Shown piece after piece: positions 45,598 through 58,323 of a stretch of 64,000 bases of DNA. The translations under genes and the position numbers were made by a program. Positions within the stretch are counted from its first letter, which is position 1. Each line of letters begins with the position of its first letter. The stretch is from Copromyces sp. CBS 386.78 (lineage: Eukaryota > Ascomycota > Sordariomycetes > Sordariales > Sordariaceae), in NCBI GenBank assembly GCA_030685235.1, contig MU839144.1, forward strand, positions 62,001 to 126,000, read 5' to 3'. Below the pieces are notes generated by a model. That model had not been told where the DNA came from. It was given only the letters and a program-made list of their open reading frames with translations, and did not search any database.

Positions 45598-47160
45598 CTA
45601 CTTGAAGAGCTTGGGAATCTCCTCGACCTTGATTTCCTGCTTGATGATACGCTCGACAGCCATGAAGACGGGGTAGCGCTCCTCGGCCCCCTTGGCACGG
45701 AGGAAGCTGCAGACCTCACGGGTAGTGGAGATACCCTGCAACTTCTGGCCGTTGAGCTCCGTCTTCTCAACCTCCTCAATGGGCAGGTTGCGTTCCACGG
45801 CCAACTTGGAGCACCTCCAGTTGCGGGCCGAGGTGCAGCTGACGATCATGTCACCCCAGCCGGCACTCTCCTCCCAGAAAGTGCTGGGCTCAATCTGGCC
45901 GGGGAAGAACTCGTTGGCGAAACGAATGGTCTCCTGCATACCGCGACGCATGACGGCGGTCTTGGCCGTCATGTTCCAGCCGTGGCCCTCGACGTAGCCG
46001 CAAGCAATGGCGACAATGTTCTTGAGAGCACCAGCCAGCGAGACACCGACAATGTCCGATACCATGGAGACGGTGAAGTAGGGGCGGCTGAAGAGCAGCG
46101 CCCACTCATCGTGGTCCAGAGGAGGGTAGTCGAGCGGCAGAGGGGTGAGCTCCTTGGAGTGGCCACTGGCAACGCCGTTGCTGTTGGACTCGCCGTCGGT
46201 AACTGGCCTGCCGTTCTCGTCGCGCTTGTCAACAACGGGGGTGTTGTAGGCAATGGTGGTCTCGCACCATTGCTCGTTGGCAATCTCGCTAGCAATGTTG
46301 GCACCGCTGAGGGCACCGCAGTAGATGTTGAGGTTCTCGCTGATGTAGTTACAAATAAGCTCGATCTTGTCGTCGGTGACCGAGACACCCTTGATACAGC
46401 TGATGCCGCGAGCATAGGGCGCAATGTGGTCCTTGATCTGTCTGCAGATGTTGCCGATGAACTCGTGGGGAAGGTTGAAGATAAGGATGCTCGAGTCCTT
46501 GACGGCGTCTACCAACGAAGGGTTGGCGACAATGTTCTGGGGCAACGGGATGCCGGGGAGGTACTTGACGTTCTCGTGGTATGTGTTGATGATGTGGGTG
46601 AGCTTCTGCGGTTGCTCGCCGATCGAGGCATCGAAGTGCTTGGAGTCCTTGGGGAGGGTGACGTTCTCCTCGTACACCCACATCTGAACATCTTTCTCGA
46701 AGGTATCGGGGTGCTCGGCACAGTTCTCGGCAACAAGCTTGGCCACGGTGGTGCCCCAGTTACCGGAACCGATGACGGTAACCTTGTGTTTCTTGGTGAA
46801 GTTGTTGAGAGTCATTTTGGTGGATTGAGAGTATCTGCGGACAGGGAAGTGTCGTGTGTTGTTCGGACGAGGAACAAGGGAGGCTCTGCTACTGCGGCTG
46901 GACCAGAGGGACGAAGCGGGCTCGAGGTCGGCACGGGTTGCGGATTGGGGGCTTTGGAGAAGTTGTTGGAGCAAAGGAGAAGTGGTTTTCGAAGGAGCCG
47001 AAGTCTGTACGTAAAACCGACGGCGGAGCGGGGACGAAAACGATAGAACCAGTGGTCCTTGTACAAGACAACGAGAGATGGCGGCGGCGTTTGAGCTTGG
47101 GACTCGGCTTCTGGAACGGGCCTGATGGATAAGGGGCTGTCCGAGACGGGAACAGTTCAT
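45598..47160 (-). CDS. NAD-dependent glycerol-3-phosphate dehydrogenase with in-frame mitochondrial-type leader
   Basis: A single exon. From the ATG at 46815 ([23 protein letters not shown]) the protein has 405 residues. From the upstream in-frame ATG at 47160 it has 520. The enzyme reduces dihydroxyacetone phosphate to glycerol-3-phosphate with NADH, for osmoprotective glycerol and for lipid backbones. Visible are the Rossmann loop GSGNWGTT, the SCIKGV substrate stretch, [11 protein letters not shown], and the catalytic-lysine region [37 protein letters not shown]. The 115-residue extension is rich in Arg and Ser, nearly free of acidic residues, and ends in [12 protein letters not shown], with an R-x-Y-S type processing context. 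It looks like a mitochondrial presequence rather than chance. An insert ([20 protein letters not shown]) lies in the middle of the domain. Confidence 0.92.
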   Translation of the reverse strand: MNCSRLGQPLIHQARSRSRVPSSNAAAISRCLVQGPLVLSFSSPLRRRFYVQTSAPSKTTSPLLQQLLQSPQSATRADLEPASSLWSSRSSRASLVPRPNNTRHFPVRRYSQSTKMTLNNFTKKHKVTVIGSGNWGTTVAKLVAENCAEHPDTFEKDVQMWVYEENVTLPKDSKHFDASIGEQPQKLTHIINTYHENVKYLPGIPLPQNIVANPSLVDAVKDSSILIFNLPHEFIGNICRQIKDHIAPYARGISCIKGVSVTDDKIELICNYISENLNIYCGALSGANIASEIANEQWCETTIAYNTPVVDKRDENGRPVTDGESNSNGVASGHSKELTPLPLDYPPLDHDEWALLFSRPYFTVSMVSDIVGVSLAGALKNIVAIACGYVEGHGWNMTAKTAVMRRGMQETIRFANEFFPGQIEPSTFWEESAGWGDMIVSCTSARNWRCSKLAVERNLPIEEVEKTELNGQKLQGISTTREVCSFLRAKGAEERYPVFMAVERIIKQEIKVEEIPKLFK

Positions 47161-48513
47161 CTGATATACGGAACAGGAAGAAGAGGAGAAATGGGAGAAA
47201 AACGAAGAAATCACAAGGGCGAGGGCCAATAGATCTGATGTGTGGTGTAACAAACAATGAGGCACTCTAATGACGCAGGAGGAGCCAAAGTCATTCGCTG
47301 CTGCCACGCCCGCTCAATGCCCTATCAGAATCTCAACAAAAAAATCGTTCCTGTAGCGCACTTTCCCACCCTCCATTTCACACATGCCATGCCCCATCAG
47401 AAATGGAGACGGCAAGCTTGTGAAAGTCACCGGGGTGGTCGTCAAAGGCCTGGATGGCCTGGCTTAGGTTAGGTTGGATTACAATTGCTGGTCGCGCCCC
47501 TGCTTTCCAGAAAAGTGCAGCGCATTCCATTTTCACCTCTGCCGAGCACCTCGGTCTACTTCCGTCTCGGCCACACCCGATGCTACTCTAACTAATGAGA
47601 AAAAAAGAAAGAAAAAAAAGGTCACCATGGATCAAGACCAAGCCTCGCTTCACGATAATACGACATGGTTATGATGCACCGAGGCAAATGTGTTTCCAAA
47701 GGAGGCCATCAGCGTTGTGGACGACAACGTACAAAATGGCCATACCACCCGTCCCCTAGGTAGGTTTGTTTGCCAGATTTACCAAAGACTTTCGAAAATT
47801 TTAGGCGGGCACAAGCCGGAACCGTTAGGGTCCATGCGGGGAACATGGCGGGGTTTCGGAGCCCCTTTTTCGGTAAATCCCGTCCTGTCACGGGAGTGAG
47901 AGAAGCGCTGAAGGCTCCACAGAACAGCCAGTCTGGATTCTGCTAGAAAATCCGGGGCGTCTAGATCCTGGAGCCCGTCATGCTGGGATCCGACTGGAGT
48001 GCTGGCGTCTCGGTCTGGTCTGGGGACCAAAAGGCGGTTGTTGCGAGAGGAACTGAGTTTTGCACGCCAGGTCCCGTAAAGCTTGTTTGATGGAGTTATG
48101 CACATAACACGTCCAGATGAACAACTTGAACGGGCTTGCCTGCTACCTGCTTGCACAGACATGATGCCGTACGAGTGGTTCTGACAGGAACATCATCAGG
48201 GTCTCGATTTTGGACATAGTTAGGCCCTGCATGATGCAGACGCTGAGAATCTCGAATTTGGGTCAGTCCAATGTTTCTGAATTAACAGAGGCTCGGGCGG
48301 TTCACAGGCGTACTATTATCATCGTTTGCACCCCACTCCGGACCGGATCTGGATCTTGGCTCGGTGAAGCTCCGCACAATACCCAGTTATGCCGGGCTCC
48401 GGAAGCCGTACGATGGCCGGGTCCCGGGTCTACGTCGTCGTGTCACCTGCAGTCAGATAAGCAGGGGGAAGCGATAGAGGTGCCGATCCGATCGGTCGAC
48501 GACGGACTGTCAC

Positions 48514-48557
48514 CCGATGCGTTAGAGTCGTGGTGCCGATGCGTTAGAGTCGTGGTG
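48514..48557. repeat. 22-bp perfect tandem duplication
   Basis: The unit CCGATGCGTTAGAGTCGTGGTG occurs twice head to tail (48514-48535 and 48536-48557) within otherwise unique sequence. Confidence 0.85.
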
Positions 48558-49252
48558 GTCTGTGCATCTGGCAGATTTTCTGGAGCCACGAGAGCTTTGG
48601 GCGCAGACTGGGCGGTGATGTCATTGGACAGGGATATGCGCAGGCGCGGGGCAGCCCAATGCCACCCCTCATTTTCTTCTCCAAGACAGAAGTCGCCGGT
48701 CGATCATATAAAAATCAGCAGAAATCAAACTTGTGCAGTCGGGCCATTTGGGGGTCCAAACGGTGATCAAACTGCCAATACCCAACCTGCACAGCGGCGG
48801 AAGCTTTTGGCGATACTAACATCCCTCGCAACTTCATGTGCAGGACGACGAGAAAGCCCTTCTCCAAACTTGGAAGTCTACTGACTCTTTAGCCAGGCCC
48901 AGGACTAGGTTGACAGACGTACCTAGTCCCAACGAGCCTAAACCGAATACATCTAGCTCCCACTGGTTGATATCGTCATCGAGTTGGACCGGCCCGCTTC
49001 TTTTTACGGTCAGCATCCGCACATTTACACTCCCTTCAAGGCAGCGAGGTCTGCAATTGGAATGGTTGGAACTGGCCAACAACGTTGCGGCGAGTCAGGG
49101 ATCTTCAGGCACAGACTGTCAAAGCTGTCAAGGCGTGTTTAAGTCTAATCGCCATTTTGAAACCGATAAGGCAACTCTCAGATCAACATCTCGTTGGGAA
49201 CGAACGTTCATGACAAGGGACTCATCTTTTGCACCCGTCGTGATATGACAGA

Positions 49253-49261
49253 GATAAAAAG
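49253..49261 (+). promoter_or_regulatory. Possible TATA-like box of the gdn promoter
   Basis: GATAAAAAG lies about 980 bp before the gdn start codon. If used, it implies a leader of about 0.9 kb with the leader intron proposed for 49903-50037. Confidence 0.3.
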
Positions 49262-50234
49262 CTTCCTTCCCGCATGCATCGTACAACATCTACCTACAGC
49301 ACAACCCCAAGTTGCAGCAACCTCGCAGCACCTGAGAGCACTCATATTCGCTGTCACTCCTGCATTCCCGTCTGCCATTGGACGAGTACAGTAATTGATA
49401 GGTGGTGTGGATCGAACTCGCTCTTGGCATCGTCTGGCCGTTGCTGTTGCTCTCACGACCTCCATCAGCTCACTCACTCCCTTGTCTCGTCTGTCACCAT
49501 TTGCCGTGGCAGGTCCGAGGTGGTGTTGAACACGGGTAGAACGGGCTGGGGTGGCATCGCCAGTGTTGTCGTTGCTGCTTTTTGCTTGTTTTCTGCTCTA
49601 GACTGTCGTTCGGTATTTCAACCCCCGTCAAGCTAGATTCCAAACCTTGGTTGTAAGCTCGTCCGCCAGCCACAGCCGAGCTCCAGTTTGGAAGCTATTG
49701 TCTGCCCTCCGGTCCTATCACAGACAACGATATCGACGATTTGAATTTCTCTTCAACATCCGTCACCTACCTTACATTTCGTACATAATCCTTCTGGCCC
49801 CCCTTGGCATTTGCTGGAGCCACGTCGTCTTGTAATGTTTTGTCGAGCTCGCTCTGACTCTGCTGTCCTGTCTACTTGATTCGTGTCTAGAGACCGACGA
49901 CCGTAAGACTACCGCCATCCCTGATTCCCTGTGCCCTTCCAGCGTTGCAACCGTTACGGGCATCGCCACTACAGCTCCCGCATCCCCTATGGGCGTCGTT
50001 GATAGGGTGAAACTGTTCTAACTTTCTTGCTGATCAGGCAGATATACTTGGGATCGCACCGTGTTGATCCATACCAAGTTTTGTCTCCTCTCTGAGCCGC
50101 CTAGCACCAAGCTCCATCACCGCCGGTCTGCCACGCTAGAGCCCGCCTAGCGCCTCACCGACACGCCAGCACTCCCCTCTATACTACTAAAGGTCGTGGG
50201 GAGCTCCCTCCGGCCCCGCCCTCCTTTCCTCAAC

Positions 50235-53200
50235 ATGATCCCCAGAACAATGGTTTCCAACGAAGTTTACCTGTTGCCGCTCAAGGACGATGGCTCGCCT
50301 GACGTGCCTGGCGAGTACATCTACATTGCGCCCAAGTCGAAAGATCCAGTTACAATTCGCTTTGCCATCGAGGGCACTTCCAGCATCTGCAGCCATGGCA
50401 GCTTGTGGGTGAACATCCCTGAGCACGGCCAGCAGTTCCATCGGAACAAGTTCCGCGAGTTCAAGTAAACAAACCCACACCCTATTTCTATCAGATGAAA
50501 GTTGCCAAATACAGAGGGAGCCATGGCTAACAACTACGTTACAGGCTTGTCCCTGACTTCAACCGCACGCTCGAGATTTCGATTCCGATTTACGAGGCCG
50601 GCGCGTACGCCTTCTACACCACATATGCCGAACTCCCCGGTTTGGCCAGCAACCTGGTAAACGCCGACGGAACCGTTACCAAGGCCACTCAGAAAAAGAC
50701 GCCGCTCTACTATATCGATGTCGCACCTAGGCTCTCGCTGGACGGGCAGCCGCTGCCACTTCCGGCACTATCCATCTTCTCCATCATCAGCAAGTTCATG
50801 GGCAAGTACCCCACCGACTGGGAACGCCACCTTCGCGGAATCAGCGACCGAGGGTACAACATGATCCACTTCACACCACTGCAGGTACGAGGTTCATCAA
50901 ATTCGCCATACAGCTTGTATGATCAGTTGGGCTGGGACCCAGCCTGCTTCCCCGCGGGCGAGCCCGATGTCCAGAAGATGGTGGAAAGCTTGGAGAAGAA
51001 CCACTCCCTGCTCAGTTTGACGGATATTGTTCTCAACCACACTGCACACAACAGCGAGTGGCTCTTGGAGCATCCCGAGGCCGGATACAACTTGACGACT
51101 GCCCCGTGGCTCGAGTCTGCTTACCTTCTCGATACCAAGTTGCTCGAGCTGGGTACCAGGCTGGAGGAGCTTGGTCTTCCCACCGAGCTCAAGGATGTCG
51201 ATGATCTGGTCAAGATTATGGATGCCATCAAGAAGGAGGTCATTGCTCAGATTCGTCTCTGGGAGTACTATACTCTCGATGTGGAGCGTGATGCTGATGC
51301 CGCGATTGAGTCCTGGGTTGCCAACGACACTGACTTCCCACAAGGCTCCATTGGAGCTGGTGGTATCGACGCTCTACACTCCGCTACGCCTAAGGCGCAA
51401 GCCGAGTTCTTGATGCAGCATGGTCTGCAGAACATGGATTATCTTGGTGAGCGCTTCAGGCGGAGGGCTAACCCCAAGGTGGCTGCCGCTCTTCTGTCTG
51501 CCCTCTTTGGCCGGTACCAAGGGGAGACGAAGGACACTGCCGACAAGGCAGCAGCCAGGAACAAGCTTGTCGATATTCTGGAGATCGTGAACGTTCCGTT
51601 CTACAAGGAGTATGATGACGAAGTTGCCGAGATCCTGCAGCAGCTGTTCAATCGCATCAAGTACGTCCGACTCGATGAGCACGGCCCCAAGTTCGGGCCC
51701 ATCAACGCCGAGAATCCCCTGATCGAGACGTACTTCACCCGTCTTCCGGTCAACGAGAAGACGAAGAAGCACAAGAAGGAAGACCTTGTTCTTGCGAACA
51801 ACGGATGGGTATGGGGCGGAAACGCGCTGGTCGACAATGCCGGCCCCAACTCTCGCGTCTACCTTCGCCGAGAAGTCATCGTCTGGGGAGACTGCACAAA
51901 GCTTCGTTACGGAAACGGTCCGGAAGACAGCCCATGGCTGTGGGAGCACATGACCAAGTACGCCCGCATGTTGGCCAAGTACTTCGCCGGCTTCCGTATC
52001 GACAACTGCCATTCCACCCCTCTTCACGTCGCTGAGCATATCCTTGATGAGGCTCGCCGTGTTCGTCCTGATCTCTACGTCGTTGCCGAGCTTTTCACCG
52101 GTTCCGAAGAGATGGATTACGTCTTCGTCAAGCGTCTGGGTATCAGCGCACTGATTCGCGAGGCCATGCAGGCATGGAGCACTGGCGAGCTCAGTCGTCT
52201 GGTTCACCGTCACGGAGGTCGCCCCATTGGTAGCTTCGAGGTTGACGAGATCACAAGCAACGAGGGTCGCTCATCGTCCATCAGCGGCACGAACGGAGAT
52301 GGCGTCTACACACGCGAGGTCATCCGTCGCATCAGGCCAGTTCCCGTGCAGGCACTCTTTATGGACTGCACTCATGACAATGAGGTTCCTGCTCAAAAGC
52401 GTGATGCGCGCGACACGCTTCCCAACGCAGCCCTGGTTGCCATGTGCGCCAGCGCTACCGGTAGCGTGATGGGATACGACGAGATCTACCCCAAGCTAGT
52501 TGACTTGGTTAGCGAAACCCGCCTTTACACATCCGAGGCTTCCAAGGCTCCTGTCAAGACGGGAGAGGGCAAGGGTGGAATCGCCGGTGTGAAGAAGCTT
52601 CTCAACCAGATCCACACCTTGATGGGCATGGATGGCTACGATGAGACGCATATCCACCATGAGGACGAGTACGTCACAGTTCATAGAGTCCATCAGGAGT
52701 CGAGAAAGGGCTATTTCCTCATCGCCCACACTGCCTTCCCCGGTTATGGAAATGGCAACGGCGCTTTTAACCCTGTGCACTTGACCGGTACAAAGGCTCG
52801 CCATCTTGGTAGCTGGATGCTTGAGGTTGATGCTAGCAAGGAAGCCGTTGACGAGGTTCTGGGCGATAAGAGGCATCTTCGCGGTCTTCCCAGCCGTCTG
52901 ATCGGTTTGCCGGGCGTGCGGATGGAAGTCAAGGGTCAAGATACCATTATCACTGTCCGTGAGAAATTCCCTCCTGGAAGTATTGCTCTCTTCGAAACCT
53001 GGATCCCGGCGGCAGAGCACTCGAGCGGCTTGGACAACTTTGTCACCTCTGGCGCAAAGGCGGCAATGGAGGAGCTTGACCTTGTCGACCTCAACTTCCT
53101 CCTGTACAAATGCGAGCCTGAGGAGCGTGATGCTAGCGAAGGCCAGGATGGCACCTACGACATCCCCGGTCACGGCAAGATTGTGTACGCTGGGTTGCAG

Positions 53201-55084
53201 GGCTGGTGGAGCATCCTCAAAGATGTCATCAAGGACAACAACCTCGCACACCCTTTGTGCCAGCATCTCCGCGACGGCCAGTGGGCTCTCGATTACATTA
53301 TTGGGAGACTCGAGCGTGCCTCGAAGAAGGAGGAGTACCGCCGGTTGGCGAAGCCTGCTCAGTGGTTGAAGGAGCGCTTCGACGCTATCCGTCCCATCCC
53401 AAGCTTCTTGCTTCCCAGATACTTTGGTCTTGTGCTTCGCACTGCCTATCTCGCGGCCTTTGAACGCGGTATCTCCCTTATGGACAGCAATGTCATCAAG
53501 GGTCAATGGTTCCTGCAGAGTCTGGCCATGGTCAGCGTTCAGCAGACTGGTCTCGTCAAGTCGGCATCACTGTATCCTAACCGACTTGTGCCGTCGCTTG
53601 CTGCGGGTCTTCCTCACTTTGCTGTCGAGTGGGCTCGCTGCTGGGGTCGTGATGTGTTCATTTCCCTCCGCGGCTTGTACCTCGGTACTGGTCGCTACAC
53701 AGAGGCCAGAGAGCATATCCACGCTTTCGCCAGCGTGCTCAAGCACGGTATGATTCCTAACCTCCTAGGAAGCGGCAAGAACCCCAGATACAACTCCAGA
53801 GACTCTGTTTGGTTCTTCCTGCAGTGCATCCAGGACTACACCCGTCTGGTTCCCAACGGCTTGTCGATCCTAGACGACAAGGTCAAGAGGCGCTTCCTCC
53901 CTTACGACGATACCTACTTCGACGTCAGTGATGAGCGTGCGTACAGCAAGGAGAGCACCATCGCCGAGATCATCCAGGAGGTCTTCCAGCGCCACGCCGA
54001 GGGCATGAAGTTCCGTGAAGCCAACGCCGGCCCCAACTTGGATATGCAGATGAGCGATGAGGGTTTCAACCAGGAGATCAAGGTTGACTGGAACAACGGT
54101 TTCATCTTTGGCGGCAACCAGGCCAACTGCGGTACCTGGATGGACAAGATGGGCGAGAGCGAGCGTGCTGGTTCCAAGGGTGTTCCGGGAACTCCCAGAG
54201 ACGGTGCTGCCGTTGAGATCACTGGTATGCTGTACAGCAACCTGAAGTGGGTGGCCTCTCTCAACAAAGCCGGCAAGTTCAAGCACTCGAGCGTAAAGAA
54301 GGCCGATGGCACCGAGATCGCCCTGAAGGACTGGGCTGCCCTCATCAAGGAGAACTTTGAGCGTTGCTACTTTGTTCCCATCTCCCCCGATGAGGACTCC
54401 AAGTACGATGTCAACCCGGCAATCATCAACCGTCGTGGCATCTACAAGGATCTCTACCGTTCCGGCAAGGAGTATGAGGACTACCAGCTCCGCTGCAACT
54501 TCCCCATTGCCATGACATGCGCCCCTGACCTCTTCGTTCCGGAGCACGCCATGCATGCTCTTTGGGTAGCCGACACGGCTCTCCGCGGCCCCACTGGCAT
54601 GGCCACGCTCGACCCCAGCGATTTGAACTACAGGCCGTACTACCGCAACAGCGAGGACAGCGACGACTTTGCCACCAGCAAGGGTCGCAACTACCACCAG
54701 GGTCCCGAGTGGCTTTGGCCAACTGGATTCTTCCTCCGCGCGCTGCTCAAGTTCGACTTGATGCGTCGTGGCCGTGATGATGCCGAGGGCCGCACCGAGG
54801 CCTTCCAGCAGGTTACCAGGCGACTTATTGGGTGCAAGGAGCAGATTCAGCGGAGCCCGTGGGCTGGGCTTACGGAGTTGACGCAGAAGAATGGAGAGGA
54901 GTGCCCTGACTCGGTGAGTTACCCAAATCCACAAGCGCCTAAACATATGAATAGCATGCTGACCATTGATCTTGTTGTAAAGTCTCCCACCCAAGCATGG
55001 TCCTCTGGTTGCTTGATCGATCTGTACATGGATGCCGCCGAGGAACAAGCCAAGCTCGAGAAGCAGTCGCTGCCCTTGAGATAG
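50235..55084 (+). CDS. gdn: Glycogen debranching enzyme (4-alpha-glucanotransferase / amylo-1,6-glucosidase)
   Basis: Exons 50235..50464, 50545..54913 and 54983..55084 give 1566 residues, the usual eukaryotic Gdb1/AGL length. The start ATG at 50235 lies in CAACATG. The N-terminal half is a GH13-like transferase: LSLTDIVLNHTAHNSEW, GFRIDNCHSTP with nucleophile Asp563, and VVAELFTG with Glu592. They are 29 residues apart, as in the yeast enzyme (D535/E564). The C-terminal half (about 990-1540) is the GH133 amylo-1,6-glucosidase, with WARCWGRDVFISLRG, DMQMSDEGFNQEIKVDWNNGFIFGGN and LWVADTALRGPTGMATLD. The enzyme moves maltotriosyl stubs and removes the remaining alpha-1,6 glucose, in the cytosol with glycogen phosphorylase. 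The last intron is 69 nt and divisible by three; its removal gives CPDSSPTQAWSSGCL, the family C-terminus. Confidence 0.95.
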
Positions 55085-56747
55085 GTGTCGAGGGTGGTTG
55101 AAGAGGCTACGAACTTGGTTACTAGCGAGCGTGATGGCGATGACGACGACGCAGGAAGTGAGGAGAAATGGTGGTCCTTGGACGAACAAAAGATGCAGTA
55201 ACTGTAATAGATCATGGGCTGGGCGGAGCGTTTGCAAGTAAACACTTTGGTTAAAAACCTAGACAGAGAACTGAAAAGAATGTCAATGAGAGGCACTCAA
55301 AGACAGGCTGGCAGGCAGGCAGGGCCTTTCTTTTGGGCACAGAACAGAGATATTGGCTATAACCTAGACTAACAACAATTATTTCTTTTAACAATTTTTG
55401 CGCAACTCACCTAGATAGTTACTCGGCAGCTTGCAATGCGGCCGTTGGGGGCTAACCCACGAACCGCAACAGAAACCGCACGGGATTATATAACTACATA
55501 CCGACTACCGACTCCTTAGTGTTGAATTCCAGCGATCAGCAGCAAGGGGCTTCGGGCCTTCGGCAATTATAGGTCTGCCTGAGGTTGCCAAGAGACCAAG
55601 GCTCTTGGGGGCTCTTGGAGGCTCCAGACTCAATAGGAAACTTCAAGTTGGGAACGGTAACGAGATTGCCATTTTTAGATGCGTGACATTGGATTGCGAC
55701 GGGACGGCCTATTTACCATGACAGCTAGATAGCATATCCACTAGTTCTAAGGTGCTTTGATCTTGGGTACCTCTACACTTGGAAAATATCTGGGTGTGTG
55801 GGGGGGGCGGAAGAATGGATCATATCAAATGGAACGACGATGAAGTAAATGAGAAGATGCGTTTCATCGCTTTCGATTTGACTTTGATTTTCAAGGATCG
55901 GATCGAATATCTGCTTTCTGCTTTCAACTGAACTGGCGGGTTGGGCTCTTCTTTGGCTTTGTTTCCCGATCAAAGATTTTTTTTCTTCTTTTTTTTTCTC
56001 TGTCTTTTCTTCGCCATTTCGGGTATGAATGATGACGGGCATTGGCACTTTTGGTAGAAACCATCAAGGGAGGTCTTGTTTTGCAACAGTAACCATGGAC
56101 CAAAAATGCATTTTATCGTTTTGGACACAGACAGAAACCTCCGCTCTATTGATTGGACTTCTAAGGATCGAACATCTGGTTCCAACACCAAGTAAGTGGT
56201 TGGTTGGTTGGTCGCTATAGGGGTATCCTTTATCGTCTCTTTACCGTCCCTTCTCTTTTCGCCTTTTGGCCATGCATGCATGTTTCTTCCATGCTTCTGT
56301 TCCTCCCCATGCCCTCCTTCTCTACAGCCCATAGTACAAGTGCATATCGCATAGCCCATGCTACTGATACAATTCGACAAACACCCCGCCCCCCACCACC
56401 CCGCGTAAAGAAAACTAGAATATTGGAAGGATACGCCAAAAACGCCGACTGGATGGAAAGGGATGTCCGATGCCCAGAGGCAGACATCCGAAAAACAACA
56501 TGGACCCTCACGGTGATACCCAAAAAGAGCGTAAGGATGATATGGTGGTGACTAAAAGTGATAAGCGAAACTGGACCTCTTGTTGAAGAGGAGGGGCGGT
56601 GGGCGTGGGCGGTGGGCGGTGGCGGCGTCGAAAGACCGATTCATCGTGTCGGTGTCGTATGTTGTCGGGCAATGAGGGTCGAAACGTGTCTATCCGTGTT
56701 GTCTCCTTCCTCATATACGTGAACGTAAGCAAGGCCGTTTGACACAA
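55085..56747. other. Intergenic, no gene seen
   Basis: About 1.66 kb between the 3' end of gdn and the 3' end of the Cys-rich membrane protein gene (convergent). A short GGCA repeat lies near 55310-55322 and homopolymer T/A runs at 55978-55999. No supported open frame. Confidence 0.5.
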
Positions 56748-57684
56748 TCATGTCCTTTCCTTAACGGCCCACTTCTTCTTCGTCTTCCTTGGCTTGTCGT
56801 CAAATACGGTAGCCTCGGCGATAGGCGCAGGCGAGAACATGGTCGCTCCGGGAACGTGCACGCCGTCGTTGGGAATCACATGGCCGGACTCGGTAGTGTG
56901 GGAGAGGTCGTTGCCGAGCGCGTACCGACGGTCACGCTTACGGAGGTAGGCTCGTCTCCAGAGGCAGGCGCCTATCCAGATGCCGACAATGGCGACGACG
57001 ATGATGACGACGAAGATGATCCATTGGTAGTGGTTGTCCACCCTGCAAGGTAACAAGTGTTAGCTACATTGCTGGGTCATGTATCTGGGAGCGGAAACGG
57101 ATGTTATGACGTCGACGGGTAGTGTGCGGGACGAAAGATCATTTCGTAGTCGCAGGACGCCGATCAATATGGGATAGAGAAGTGTCAAGACTGAAAAAGG
57201 AACATACCATGAGTTTCCGCCTTTATCCTTGCTACCGACAGCAGTACTTGTCGACGTTGCTGCTGTACCAGTCGTTGTCGCAGCGGCATTGCAGTAGCCT
57301 GTGTACCATGCCTGTTTGACATCATATCAGTTACAACCCCATACTGTGTTTAACGACCAAAGCGGCTCTAAATTCCCCGTACCTGAATGCTTGCCAAATC
57401 TGTAGGAGTAGCCGCACAAGCACCATCGCACACACCGGCCGTGCCGGTACTGAAAGGAGCTAATCGTGCATCACCGCAGAAACACTGCTGGAGAACATTG
57501 GCGGCAGCTGTCGTGGTTGCGCAGGCTCCGTTGACATCGTATAGGGGACCACATGCTGTTGCGCATGCGGGCAACGATTGTGTTGGGAAGACGGTCGTTA
57601 CTGGTGCTAAAGTACAGCGGTGTCGTTAGCTACAGGCTACAGCTGGTGAAAGAGAACCAAAGCGCGGTTTGACGTACCAGCCAT
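56748..57684 (-). CDS. Cysteine-rich single-pass membrane protein
   Basis: Four exons, 57684..57678, 57606..57383, 57311..57208 and 57042..56748, give 209 residues. The first coding exon is only 7 nt (ATG GCT G), placed by a GTACGT donor. Each intron has a consensus donor and a YAG acceptor. The N-terminal 80 residues hold a compact Cys pattern (PACATACGPLYDVNGACATT, QQCFCGD, GVCDGACA, then WYTGYC), reminiscent of small Cys-rich fungal ectodomains. A Thr/Ser-rich spacer of about 25 residues leads to one membrane helix (WIIFVVIIVVAIVGIWIGACLW). The cytosolic tail starts with RRAYLRKRDRRYALG and ends in KTKKKWAVKERT. No cleavable signal peptide is visible, so the helix probably serves as signal anchor. 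This could be a surface sensor or wall-stress protein. The family is not named with certainty. Confidence 0.82.
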
Positions 57685-58220
57685 CTTGAATGATTATGTA
57701 CGGTTGGTGGTCGGTGTCTGTGTGAATATCGACGGGTCGTCGAGGTGTTGGTGTTGTTATTGTTTCCGAAAGAAATCCTCTTTCAGGTGTGTCGGCTGCC
57801 GTGATTTGGCGACAGCGCTGCTGCGTATGGTGGCTTACTCCGCCCCAAAAGTGTGTCGGCGGATGGAATGTTAACGTCCGCCCGACCTTCAATACCTTGG
57901 ACCAAAACGACCTCGAAAATGCGCCCGTATTCGATTTAATGGGTGTATGCGAAGCGAGCGAAAGCGGTTGCTGGTCGATTTAACAAAAAGACGTAATGAT
58001 GATTCCCGAGTGTTGTCCAATTGACACCTTCCTTTCCTGATGTTGGCCCTATTAAGTCTTGTCCCTGAATCCGTCGTCGTATGGTCGAATGACAGCTGAC
58101 GAGCGAAAGCTTGTTGGTACTCTCGTCTCACCGTCACACCCGATGTCAGATGGCTGCTGGCGCCCGGGTCGGTAAAAGAGCGAGGGGACGACAGTGCAAC
58201 GAATACGATCGTTTTAGAGC

Positions 58221-58289
58221 TTTGTTGTTGTTGACTGTTGTTGTTGTTGTTGTTGTTGTCGTTGTTGTCGTTGTTGTCGTTGTTGTCGT

Positions 58290-58323
<34 letters not shown>

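Larger units (their letters stand above)
47161..50234. other. Long divergent region, GPD / gdn
   Basis: This 3.1-kb gap holds a CCCCTAGGTAGG motif at 47753-47764, a 22-bp tandem duplication (48514-48557), a GATAAAAAG box at 49253, and a C/T-rich leader before gdn. A candidate leader intron spans 49903-50037, with donor GTAAGA, branch CTAAC at 50018 and acceptor GATCAG. The plus-strand open frame 48210-48884 begins with TTG and contains the tandem repeat, so I treat it as non-coding. Confidence 0.55.

Noticed and set aside
45982..47046. 354-codon plus-strand open frame
   Set aside because: It is the antisense shadow of the glycerol-3-phosphate dehydrogenase gene; its Val/Gly/Leu/Asp-rich composition mirrors the codon bias of the real strand.
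48210..48884. 224-codon plus-strand open frame
   Set aside because: It starts with TTG, spans a 22-bp tandem repeat, and lacks codon bias and domains.
53870..55237. 455-codon minus-strand open frame
   Set aside because: It is the antisense shadow of the debranching enzyme, with no domain of its own.
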